Assembly (NCBI GenBank): GCA_025463105.1
Contig: JAOAPW010000010.1
Span: forward strand, 1-5,815
Source: Candidatus Acidiferrum typicum
GTDB taxonomy: Bacteria; Acidobacteriota; Terriglobia; Acidiferrales; UBA7541
Direction of reading: 5' to 3'
DNA length: 5,815 nt
Part shown: one piece after another, positions 1 to 5,312 of the stretch
Layout: each line of letters begins with the position of its first letter
How positions within the stretch are numbered: position 1 is the stretch's first letter
Position numbers and translations under genes: made by a program
The notes under the pieces: model-generated
What the model was told of the DNA's origin: nothing
Databases searched by the model: none
Seen by the model: only the letters and a program-made list of their open reading frames with translations

Positions 1-136
1 ACGGGTTCCCATCGGATGAAAGCTCGTCTTAGACCCCGCCGGGATGTACAGCGCTACCTTGAGCCAGCAAGAATAGGAAACCCAAGTACAGGGCCGCAAG
101 CTTTTGCGTCAGACTTGTCCCAAATTCCCTCGTCTT
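1..136 (-). other. Non-coding edge with a start-less signal-peptide-like frame
   Basis: No gene can be assigned here. On the minus strand one frame is open from 136 to a TAA stop at 29-31 and would encode about 35 residues with the hydrophobic core LAALYLGFLFLLAQ followed by GSA, which looks like a secretion signal. It has no ATG, GTG or TTG ahead of the hydrophobic core. A second minus-strand frame is open from 108 to the window edge and reads VALYIPAGSKTSFHPMG near its end. The two together could be the broken N-terminus of a secreted protein whose body lies left of the window, read divergently from nagA. It could equally be chance, because hydrophobic frames of this size are common. Confidence 0.15.
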
Positions 137-159
137 TCAAGTAGGATAGTCCCTCTTCG

Positions 160-1341
160 ATGCTACCGATTGCCATTCACGCCGACCGCGCGCTCACGCC
201 GTTTGAAGAAATTTCCGACGTTGTCATGGTGATTCAAGGGTCCAAAATTTCCGCCGTAGGCCCGCGGGGGAAAGTTGCCATGCCGCGTGGCGCTCGCGAG
301 ATCGCGGCCAAAGGAAAAACCATCGTGCCGGGCTTTGTGGACGTCCATATCCACGGTGCGGGCGGGCATGACGTAATGGAGGGCACTCCCGAGGCCCTCG
401 AAATCATTGCGGCAACCGTCGCCAAGCACGGCACGACTTCGCTGGTGGCCACCACCGTCACTGCCAGCGAAATGGAAACCTGCCGAAGCATTGCTGATAT
501 TGCGAACTTCATCCTGAACGAGGGACTCTCTCCCGCACGCGGGCTCTTCGCGGAAATCCTGGGCCTTCATTTCGAAGGCCCATTCATTAGTCAGGCGCGG
601 CGTGGTGTGCATCCGCCCGAATGGATTGTGGCGCCTTCGCGCTCCATGCTCATGCGGTTTCTTGCCGAAGCCCGCGGCACAGGGCTTATTTTGACGCTTG
701 CTCCGGAACTGCCCGGAGCGCTGGAATTAATCGCACTCGCCCGCGAGGCCGGACTGGTGGTTTCGCTCGGACACACTGACGCGAACCTGAAGCAAGCTCA
801 GGCCGCAATTGCGGCGGGAGCGCGTCACGCCGCTCACGTCTTCAATGCCATGCGCCCATTTTCCCATCGCGAGACCGGCGTGCTCGGCGCAGTTTTTATC
901 TCACCCGATGTAAGCGCCGAGCTGATCGCGGATGGCGTTCACGTGGACCCAACGGCGATTCGTATGCTCCTTGGCTTGAAATCTCCCGACCGTGTGATTC
1001 TGGTCAGCGATGGAATTTCTGCCACGGGAATGCCCGACGGAAAATTTAAACTTGGAACATTTGAAGTGACGGTCTCAGGGGGAGTCTGCCGCAATGCGGA
1101 AGGTAAGCTGGCCGGGAGCACGCTTACACTCGACCGCGCGCTTCGCAATATGGTCGCCTTGGGTGTCCCCCTATCCGCAGCTCTCCGAATGCTGACCGCA
1201 AACCCCGCGCGACAAATTGGTCTCGGTTCGCGAAAGGGCGTGCTCGCGCCAGGAGCCGACGCCGACCTGGTTTTTCTCGACGCCAATCTTGAAGTGCGCG
1301 GCGTAATGACCCGGGGCGCAGGCTTGGAAATGTCCATTTGA
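160..1341 (+). CDS. nagA: N-acetylglucosamine-6-phosphate deacetylase
   Basis: A cytoplasmic amidohydrolase that removes the acetyl group from N-acetylglucosamine-6-phosphate, giving glucosamine-6-phosphate and acetate, in amino-sugar and cell-wall recycling. The 393 residues match the usual length of the family. In order they show an N-terminal beta segment, the metal-site motif HIH (63-65) in VDVHIHGAGGHD, the metal-ligand glutamate E139 in HFEGP, H205 in SLGHTDA, H226 in HVFNAMRPF, the substrate-binding DGVH (258-261), and the catalytic aspartate D284 in LVSDGISATG. A C-terminal amidohydrolase segment (NPARQIGLGSRKGVLAPGADADLVFLD) closes the barrel. Most homologues have LVTDA or LVSDA where this protein has LVSDG, a mild change. 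The start at 160 begins directly in the usual N-terminal strand. Only a weak, distant GTAGGA (141-146) precedes it. No nagB or sugar-transport gene is visible, so its pathway partners lie elsewhere. It converges on the glutaredoxin-like gene with a 54-bp gap. Confidence 0.93.
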   Translation: MLPIAIHADRALTPFEEISDVVMVIQGSKISAVGPRGKVAMPRGAREIAAKGKTIVPGFVDVHIHGAGGHDVMEGTPEALEIIAATVAKHGTTSLVATTVTASEMETCRSIADIANFILNEGLSPARGLFAEILGLHFEGPFISQARRGVHPPEWIVAPSRSMLMRFLAEARGTGLILTLAPELPGALELIALAREAGLVVSLGHTDANLKQAQAAIAAGARHAAHVFNAMRPFSHRETGVLGAVFISPDVSAELIADGVHVDPTAIRMLLGLKSPDRVILVSDGISATGMPDGKFKLGTFEVTVSGGVCRNAEGKLAGSTLTLDRALRNMVALGVPLSAALRMLTANPARQIGLGSRKGVLAPGADADLVFLDANLEVRGVMTRGAGLEMSI

Positions 1342-1395
1342 CCTGCTGGAGCTTTTTCCCAAACAGTAAACTGACGGCGGGAACGTTTGTGAGCG

Positions 1396-1650
1396 CTACT
1401 TGTTCAGCGGAATATTCAGTTCAGAAGAAAGCTGGTAGGGGTCAAACGGGCTGCATGCGAAATAACGTTCGCCGACTTTGATGGTCGGCACTTTCCGGCG
1501 GCCCTCGTTTACTTGCAAGACGAGGTCTTCGGCGTCCGGCTCCTCATCAATATTCACTTCCGAAAAATCCACGCCGCGTTCCTGCAGGAATTTTCGCGCC
1601 CGCCGGCAATCCACACACCAACTCGTACCGAAAATTGTGATGTCTTCCAT
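1396..1650 (-). CDS. Glutaredoxin-like thiol-disulfide oxidoreductase
   Basis: A small single-domain protein (84 residues from the ATG at 1650) with a thioredoxin-fold layout. A first strand (EDITIFGTS) leads into the redox motif WCVDC, with the two cysteines at residues 12 and 15. Then come a helix (RRARKFLQERG), a second strand (FSEVNIDEEP), and the cis-proline loop KVPTIKVG. The length and the motif preceded by SW resemble the NrdH/mycoredoxin/glutaredoxin group. The CVDC active site is not the classical CPYC, and the substrate cannot be told from the sequence. An extra cysteine follows the cis-Pro loop in YFACSPF. A TTG two codons upstream (1656) would add MG, but the ATG is preferred. 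It follows atpC on the same strand after a 256-bp gap, so it probably has its own promoter and is not part of the ATP synthase operon. Confidence 0.8.
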   Translation of the reverse strand: MEDITIFGTSWCVDCRRARKFLQERGVDFSEVNIDEEPDAEDLVLQVNEGRRKVPTIKVGERYFACSPFDPYQLSSELNIPLNK

Positions 1651-1660
1651 ACCCAATTAG

Positions 1661-1666
1661 ATTGTA
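1661..1666 (-). promoter_or_regulatory. Possible -10 box of the glutaredoxin-like gene
   Basis: Read on the minus strand this is TACAAT, five of six matches to the sigma-70 -10 consensus. It ends 10 nt before the ATG at 1650, so transcription would begin only a few bases before the start codon. That agrees with the absence of a Shine-Dalgarno sequence there and suggests a leaderless or nearly leaderless mRNA. No good -35 hexamer is present at 16-18 nt spacing. One hexamer is weak evidence. Confidence 0.3.
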
Positions 1667-1764
1667 CCGTCTCCGGAAGGTTTCACCCGAACGTTAAAGC
1701 GCCGCATGTCCTGAAACGGCAATAGGGTGCGGGCTCTACTGTTTTTCGCCGAACGTTTACCCTG

Positions 1765-1784
1765 AGCCCTTCAAGCGAAGGGCT
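1765..1784. repeat. Perfect 8-bp hairpin, possibly REP-like
   Basis: AGCCCTTC (1765-1772) and GAAGGGCT (1777-1784) are exact inverted copies around the 4-nt loop AAGC. It is preceded by CCTG, and further AGCCC/GGGCT blocks follow (GGGCT at 1780-1784 pairs with AGCCC at 1791-1795), so alternative hairpins could compete. There is no T-run on either side, so it is not a standard intrinsic terminator. The CCTGAG...GAAGGG arrangement resembles short dispersed palindromes found in many bacterial genomes, but repetition cannot be shown from one window. Confidence 0.5.
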
Positions 1785-1906
1785 TCAAGTAGCCCGTGGA
1801 GCCCAACCGGAATAAGTGCTGGCTCTATTTATTTTATTCCTACTCCAAAAGGAAACACTGGAGCGCAGCGCGGGCTTTTCCCGGGAACGAAAATCGCGTG
1901 CCGGCG

Positions 1907-2344
1907 CTAGTGTGAGCCCGCAGCCACGGAAGCCGCGCCCGCTTTTGCAGCCACCTGCAGGCGAACTTGCGCGCGTTCGAGAGCTTCTTCAGCGCGTTTC
2001 CAATCCACGTTCGGGTCGTTTGGAGTTGCGAGACGTCTCTGAGCGCGCTCAAGGGCGGCTTGCGCGCGCGGCACATCAATTTCTTCCGCGCGCTCGGCTC
2101 GATCCGCAAGCACGATGACGCGATCGCTCAGCACTTCCACGAATCCGCCGATTGCCGTGCACGAAAATACGCGGCCACCCACGTGGTAGCTGAGCTCCCC
2201 AATCCCCATCTCAGCCAGCAGCGGAGTGTGCCCAGGAAGCACGCCAATGTATCCGCCGCGCACAGGGATCTGCGCCTCGCTCACCGTTTCGCGCACCACA
2301 AGCCGCGTCGGTGTGACTACTTCGAGTGTGAACGTGTCAGCCAT
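1907..2344 (-). CDS. atpC: F1Fo ATP synthase subunit epsilon
   Basis: The epsilon subunit of the F1 central stalk couples rotation to the c-ring and can inhibit ATP hydrolysis through its C-terminal helices. The 145-residue product starts MADTFTLEVVTPTRLVV. The N-terminal beta-sandwich follows, with the typical stretch GYIGVLPGHTPLLAEMGIGEL, then IGGFVEVLSDRVIVLADRAERAEEID. A C-terminal helical hairpin (residues about 90-135, repeated ALERAQ-type sequence) and a short Ala-rich tail end the protein. The ATG at 2344 is chosen because family similarity begins there. The frame stays open upstream into the repeat element (a GTG at 2422 would add 26 residues), but that extension is repeat-derived. 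No good Shine-Dalgarno sequence lies just before the ATG (GGCAGAAA). A purine-rich AGAGAGGA sits on the far side of the inverted-repeat element. The gap from the atpD stop is 113 nt. Confidence 0.93.
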   Translation of the reverse strand: MADTFTLEVVTPTRLVVRETVSEAQIPVRGGYIGVLPGHTPLLAEMGIGELSYHVGGRVFSCTAIGGFVEVLSDRVIVLADRAERAEEIDVPRAQAALERAQRRLATPNDPNVDWKRAEEALERAQVRLQVAAKAGAASVAAGSH

Positions 2345-2351
2345 TTTCTGC

Positions 2352-2451
2352 CGTGATTCGTGAATTGTGATTCGTAATTCGTGTCCCGAATACAGCGATA
2401 ATTCATGTTCGTCAGGTTTCACGATTCACGAATCGCGAGTTACGAATCACG
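2352..2451. repeat. ORF-less inverted-repeat element between atpD and atpC
   Basis: Two 32-nt arms, 2352-2383 and 2420-2451, are inverted copies of each other (26 of 32 positions match by eye) around a 36-nt spacer. Each arm is itself a run of 7-nt units of the type GTGATTC, with variants such as GTGAATC and GTAATTC, and starts with C at its outer end. It would form a long stem-loop in both DNA and mRNA. It fills almost the whole atpD-atpC gap, with 6 nt to the atpD stop and 7 nt to the atpC ATG. The design is the same as that of the larger gene-bearing element at 3929-4401. I see no target-site duplication. It could be a non-autonomous relative of that element, a REP/BIME-type sequence, or an RNA processing or attenuation site. 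Confidence 0.75.
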
Positions 2452-2457
2452 TCCTCT

Positions 2458-3912
2458 CTACGCCGTCGCCGCCATCTTTTCTGCCTTCTCGCGCACTTCT
2501 TCGATCGTGCCTACCATGTAAAATGCCTGTTCCGGAACGTCGTCGTGTTTGCCTTCGACGATTTCCTTGAACCCGCGCACGTTGTCGGCAATCTTTACGT
2601 ATTTTCCTTCGAGGCCCGTGAATTGCTGCGCGACGAACATGGGCTGCGAGAGGAATTTCTCGATCTTTCTCGCACGCGCTACGGCCTGCTTGTCTTCATC
2701 GGAAAGTTCCTCGATACCCAGAATCGCGATGATGTCCTGCAAATCCTTGTAGCGTTGCAGCACGCCTTTCACCGCGCGCGCGGTGTTGTAATGTTCATCG
2801 CCGACGATACGCGGATCGAGAATGCGCGAATAGCTGGCCAGCGGATCGACCGCGGGATAAATCCCGCGCTCCACGATTTGCCGGCTGAGGTTTGTGGTCG
2901 CGTCCAAATGCGAGAACGTCGCGGCCGGCGCCGGATCGGTGTAGTCATCCGCGGGCACATAGATCGCCTGTACCGAGGTGATCGATCCGTGCTTGGTGGA
3001 AGTGATGCGCTCCTGCAGTTCGCCGATTTCCGTATTCAAGTTCGGCTGGTAACCCACGGCCGAAGGCATGCGGCCCAGCAAAGCCGATACTTCGGAGCCC
3101 GCCTGCACGAACCTGAAAATGTTGTCGATGAACAGCAGCACGTCCAGACCTTCTTCATCACGGAAATATTCGGCGACGGTCAGGCCGGTCAATCCCACGC
3201 GCAGGCGCGCGCCGGGCGGTTCGGTCATCTGGCCATAAATAAGTGCGGCGCGCGATTTCTCGGAATTGCCGGGGACCACGACGCCCGATTCCTGCATTTC
3301 CAGCCACAGGTCATTGCCCTCGCGCGTTCGTTCGCCCACGCCGGCAAATACCGACACGCCTCCATGCTTCATGGCCACGTTGTGAATCAATTCCTGAATG
3401 AGAACCGTTTTCCCAACTCCGGCTCCACCGAACAGGCCAATCTTTCCGCCCTTTAAATACGGCTCGAACAGATCGACAACCTTAATTCCCGTCTCAAACA
3501 TTTCCAGCGTCGTGGATTGGTCTTCAAGAGAAGGCGCCGGCCGGTGAATCGGGTAACGCTTTTCCGTCTGGATCGGACCCAGGCCATCTACAGGTTCTCC
3601 AAGCACGTTCATCACGCGCCCCAGAGCCGCGCGGCCCACCGGAACCGCAATGGGCCCGCCCAGGTCGTCCGCCTTCATTCCGCGCACGACACCTTCCGTC
3701 GCCGTCATTGCCACGGTTCGGACGCGGCTTTCGCCCAAGTGTTGAGCGACTTCCGCGACGATATTAATCGGTTCGGGTCCCTCGAATCCTTCGCTGGTGA
3801 TCCGCACAGCGTTATGAATTTCCGGCAGGTGATGCTCCGGAAATTGCACGTCGATGACCGGGCCGATGACCTGAACAACGTGCCCGACGTTTCCTGTCTC
3901 ATGTTGCGCCAT
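2458..3912 (-). CDS. atpD: F1Fo ATP synthase subunit beta
   Basis: The catalytic subunit of F1, which makes ATP from ADP and phosphate at the membrane-bound complex. All 484 residues are present, the normal length. The Walker A loop is GGAGVGKT (162-169). The catalytic glutamate is E194 in GERTREGN, and Walker B is LLFIDN with D263. The nucleotide-site Arg is R267, the adenine-stacking tyrosine is in GIYPAVDP (Y352), the family signature is PAVDPLASYS (353-362), and the lever motif is EELSDED (401-407, DELSEED in E. coli). Several normally conserved positions differ: FRFVQAGSEV for FRFTQAGSEV, GYQPNLNTE for GYQPTLATE, DDYTDPAP for DDLTDPAP, and DATTNLSR for DATTVLSR. The ATG at 3912 has an excellent AAGGAG 6 nt upstream. 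It is separated from atpG by the S23-like element and from atpC by the smaller inverted-repeat element. Confidence 0.98.
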   Translation of the reverse strand: MAQHETGNVGHVVQVIGPVIDVQFPEHHLPEIHNAVRITSEGFEGPEPINIVAEVAQHLGESRVRTVAMTATEGVVRGMKADDLGGPIAVPVGRAALGRVMNVLGEPVDGLGPIQTEKRYPIHRPAPSLEDQSTTLEMFETGIKVVDLFEPYLKGGKIGLFGGAGVGKTVLIQELIHNVAMKHGGVSVFAGVGERTREGNDLWLEMQESGVVVPGNSEKSRAALIYGQMTEPPGARLRVGLTGLTVAEYFRDEEGLDVLLFIDNIFRFVQAGSEVSALLGRMPSAVGYQPNLNTEIGELQERITSTKHGSITSVQAIYVPADDYTDPAPAATFSHLDATTNLSRQIVERGIYPAVDPLASYSRILDPRIVGDEHYNTARAVKGVLQRYKDLQDIIAILGIEELSDEDKQAVARARKIEKFLSQPMFVAQQFTGLEGKYVKIADNVRGFKEIVEGKHDDVPEQAFYMVGTIEEVREKAEKMAATA

Positions 3913-3918
3913 CTGTGG

Positions 3919-3924
3919 CTCCTT
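3919..3924 (-). promoter_or_regulatory. Shine-Dalgarno sequence of atpD
   Basis: Read on the minus strand this is AAGGAG, 6 nt before the atpD ATG. It is the strongest ribosome binding site in the window. It lies between the outer end of the S23-like element (3929) and the start codon, so the element left atpD translation signals intact. Confidence 0.85.
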
Positions 3925-3928
3925 AAAT

Positions 3929-3962
3929 CGGTGACTGGTGACTAGTGATTGGTGACTGGTGA
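3929..3962 (+). repeat. Inverted-repeat arm of the S23-like element, atpD side
   Basis: An almost perfect run of 7-nt units (GTGACTG type) after an initial CG. The units continue to 3965, giving five in total. It pairs with 4368-4401. The last units also encode the C-terminus of the S23-like protein on the minus strand, and its TAG stop lies inside the arm. Confidence 0.8.
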
Positions 3963-4340
3963 TTCCAGACCCGGTCCCAATCGCCGTTTCAACGAACTTC
4001 CCAGTGCATTAATTAGACGTCCGATACTATCGCAATGCCGGCCAACGTTTTCGCAGTCTTGAGTTGCGACATATCCGAGATCCCGGCTCAGCAAAACGAA
4101 ATAGCGTGTCTCCTCTAGCTCTCCGCGCGCAATCTGAAGGCAGCGCAGCAATTCCCTTGTCGTAGCCTGGCCAAATCCTTCGGCAATATTCGCTGGAACG
4201 GACGAACTGCAGCGCCGCAATTGCGATACGACGCCATATTTTTCGCTCCCAGGAAACTTTGCCGTCAATTTATAAACTTCAAGCGTGAGCTTATGAGCTT
4301 CCTGCCACACAGTAAGGTTTTCAAACGACTTGACCTTCAT
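3942..4340 (-). CDS. Four-helix-bundle protein, S23 / 23S rRNA intervening-sequence family
   Basis: A 132-residue protein that fits the family well. It has the N-terminal motif FENLTVWQEAHKLTLEVY (6-23), then FPGSEKYGVVSQLRRCSSSVPANIAEG (29-55) with the hallmark SxPxNIAEG, then LQIARGELEETRYFVLLSRDLGY (68-90) and a last helix to about residue 118. Family members are found in intervening sequences of 23S rRNA genes and as stand-alone genes of unknown function. The related Avd proteins of diversity-generating retroelements share the fold. No enzyme activity is known. A weak AAGGG (4351-4355) lies 10 nt before the ATG. The last residues, ESPVTNH, and the TAG stop are encoded by the inverted-repeat arm. 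It is co-directional with the operon and so probably co-transcribed with atpG and atpD. Parts of the gene look less GC-rich than the atp genes. It has no known role in ATP synthase. Confidence 0.88.
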   Translation of the reverse strand: MKVKSFENLTVWQEAHKLTLEVYKLTAKFPGSEKYGVVSQLRRCSSSVPANIAEGFGQATTRELLRCLQIARGELEETRYFVLLSRDLGYVATQDCENVGRHCDSIGRLINALGSSLKRRLGPGLESPVTNH

Positions 4341-4367
4341 AGCTCACTGACCCTTGCAGGAGACGGG

Positions 4368-4401
4368 TCACCAGTCACTAGTCACGAGTCACCAGTCACC
4401 G
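4368..4401 (-). repeat. Inverted-repeat arm of the S23-like element, atpG side
   Basis: On the minus strand this arm is a run of GTGACTG-type 7-nt units after an initial CG. It matches the opposite arm at 31 of 34 positions. It sits 3 nt after the atpG stop and just ahead of the S23-like gene's leader, so it would be in that gene's 5' untranslated region. Confidence 0.8.
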
Positions 4402-4404
4402 CCC

Positions 4405-5292
4405 TCACCCTGCCGACGCCGCTCCGCTCACTACTTCGATAATTTCCCGAGTAATCGCTGCCTGGCGGACTTTGTTCATATGCAGCGTCAGCGCGTCGAT
4501 TACGTCGGAGGCGTTGCTCGTCGCCGATTCCATTGCCGTCATGCGAGCCGCGTGTTCGGCCGCCGAGGTTTCGGCCAACATGCGGTAAATCTGTATTTCC
4601 ACGTAGCGCGGCACAAGCTTGTTAAAAATTTCCGCCGCCGGCTGCTCGTAGATGTAATCCACCGCATCGGTCGAGGATGTCGCCGGAGCGTCTTTCAGCG
4701 GCTCTCCCAGCGCCGCGCGTTCGAGTGGAAGAAGTTTTTCGACTCGCAGTGTTTGCGCCATCACATTTTTGAACTCGTTGTAAATCAGGTAGACCGAGTC
4801 CGCCTGATGGGACTCATAAATTTTCATAACCTCTACTGCAATTTTCGCGGCGACCCCAAGATCGGCGCGTGTGGTCACGTCCACGTATTCCGCGGCTATT
4901 TTCCAGGAACGCTTGGCGAATGCATCGCGGCTTTTTTTCGCGATGGGGATCACTTCAACCTTCTTGTCATTTTTTTCGCGCAAAAATTCGAATGCGCGCC
5001 GCAGCACGTTGGCGTTAAACGCGCCGGCCAAGCCGCGCTCTCCGGCGGCCACCAGCACCAGCACTCGTTCTTCGGGGCGTTGCGTCAGCAGCGGAAACTG
5101 CTCGGGATTCTCGATGCGCGACATCGCGGAGCGCAAAACTTCGCGAATTCCAGCGGCATACGGCCGCAGCGAAGTAGCTGTTTCCTGCGCGCGACGCAAT
5201 CGTGCCGCCGCGATAAATTTCATCGCCCGGGTGATCTGCTGGGTGTTCTTCACCGAACGAATGCGCCGCCGGAAATCAAGAAGTGTAGGCAT
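4405..5292 (-). CDS. atpG: F1Fo ATP synthase subunit gamma
   Basis: Gamma is the rotating central shaft of F1, whose long N- and C-terminal helices form a coiled coil inside the alpha3beta3 ring. The complete 295-residue product has the family's N-terminus, DFRRRIRSVKNTQQITRAMK (6-25), followed by FIAAARLRRAQE. The middle Rossmann-like domain carries VAAGERGLAGAFNANV (81-96), where many homologues read TSDRGLCGGFN. The C-terminal helix is LTLHMNKVRQAAITREIIE, ending VSGAASAG. The ATG at 5292 starts exactly where homologues begin. No clear Shine-Dalgarno sequence is seen in the 20-nt gap after atpA, so translation may be coupled to atpA. The gene ends with TGA at 4405-4407, 3 nt before the repeat element. 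Confidence 0.97.
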   Translation of the reverse strand: MPTLLDFRRRIRSVKNTQQITRAMKFIAAARLRRAQETATSLRPYAAGIREVLRSAMSRIENPEQFPLLTQRPEERVLVLVAAGERGLAGAFNANVLRRAFEFLREKNDKKVEVIPIAKKSRDAFAKRSWKIAAEYVDVTTRADLGVAAKIAVEVMKIYESHQADSVYLIYNEFKNVMAQTLRVEKLLPLERAALGEPLKDAPATSSTDAVDYIYEQPAAEIFNKLVPRYVEIQIYRMLAETSAAEHAARMTAMESATSNASDVIDALTLHMNKVRQAAITREIIEVVSGAASAG

Positions 5293-5312
5293 GGGAAGGT
5301 TCTGTTCGGCGA

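Larger units (their letters stand above)
1651..1906. other. Intergenic region between atpC and the glutaredoxin-like gene
   Basis: No credible gene lies in these 256 bases, and short open frames on either strand lack family-like features. The region holds the hairpin at 1765-1784. An imperfect 20-nt direct repeat lies on either side of that hairpin: 1727-1746 (GTGCGGGCTCTA...) and 1816-1835 (GTGCTGGCTCTA...), with 16 of 20 matching. It must contain the end of the ATP synthase transcript, but I see no hairpin followed by a clear U-run on the minus strand, so the terminator is either factor-dependent or not recognisable. Confidence 0.5.
3929..4401 (-). mobile_element. Compact element: S23-like gene between heptamer-built inverted repeats
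   Basis: The outer 34 nt at each end (3929-3962 and 4368-4401) are inverted copies, with 31 of 34 matching by eye. Each arm consists of tandem 7-nt units with consensus GTGACTG (variants GTGACTA, GTGATTG, GTGACTC). Between them is one gene for a four-helix-bundle protein and a 27-nt leader, with nothing else. The element begins 3 nt after the atpG stop and ends 4 nt before the atpD Shine-Dalgarno sequence, so it fills the gap without harming either neighbour. No target-site duplication is evident, and no transposase or reverse transcriptase is encoded. Its mobility is inferred from structure and from its intrusion between atpG and atpD, which are normally adjacent. It has the same plan as the smaller element at 2352-2451. 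S23-coding intervening sequences in 23S rRNA genes are the closest known parallel. Confidence 0.65.

Noticed and set aside
1342..1395. Terminator between nagA and the glutaredoxin-like gene
   Set aside because: Only a 4-bp CAGT/ACTG palindrome with a 2-nt gap and no U-run is seen, too weak to call.
1651..1656. TTG at 1656 as the glutaredoxin-like start
   Set aside because: The ATG two codons later starts directly at the first strand of the fold, and neither start has a ribosome binding site that favours TTG.
2345..2422. N-terminal extension of AtpC from a GTG at 2422
   Set aside because: The 26 extra residues are encoded by the repeat element. Family similarity begins at the ATG at 2344 and no ribosome binding site is placed for the GTG.
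2545..3456. Long plus-strand open frame of 303 codons opposite atpD
   Set aside because: It is antisense to a fully recognisable beta subunit and its composition (rich in Arg, His, Gly) is that of a shadow frame in GC-rich coding DNA.
3929..3965. Heptamer runs as a CRISPR array
   Set aside because: The units are 7 nt and directly adjacent, with no spacers and no cas genes.
3929..4401. Diversity-generating retroelement, because Avd shares the four-helix fold
   Set aside because: There is no reverse transcriptase, template repeat or variable repeat in the window, and the protein matches the S23-type motif SxPxNIAEG.
3924..4408. Target-site duplication around the S23-like element
   Set aside because: Bases just outside the arms (AAAT on one side, CCCT on the other) do not match. 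The same holds for the smaller element.
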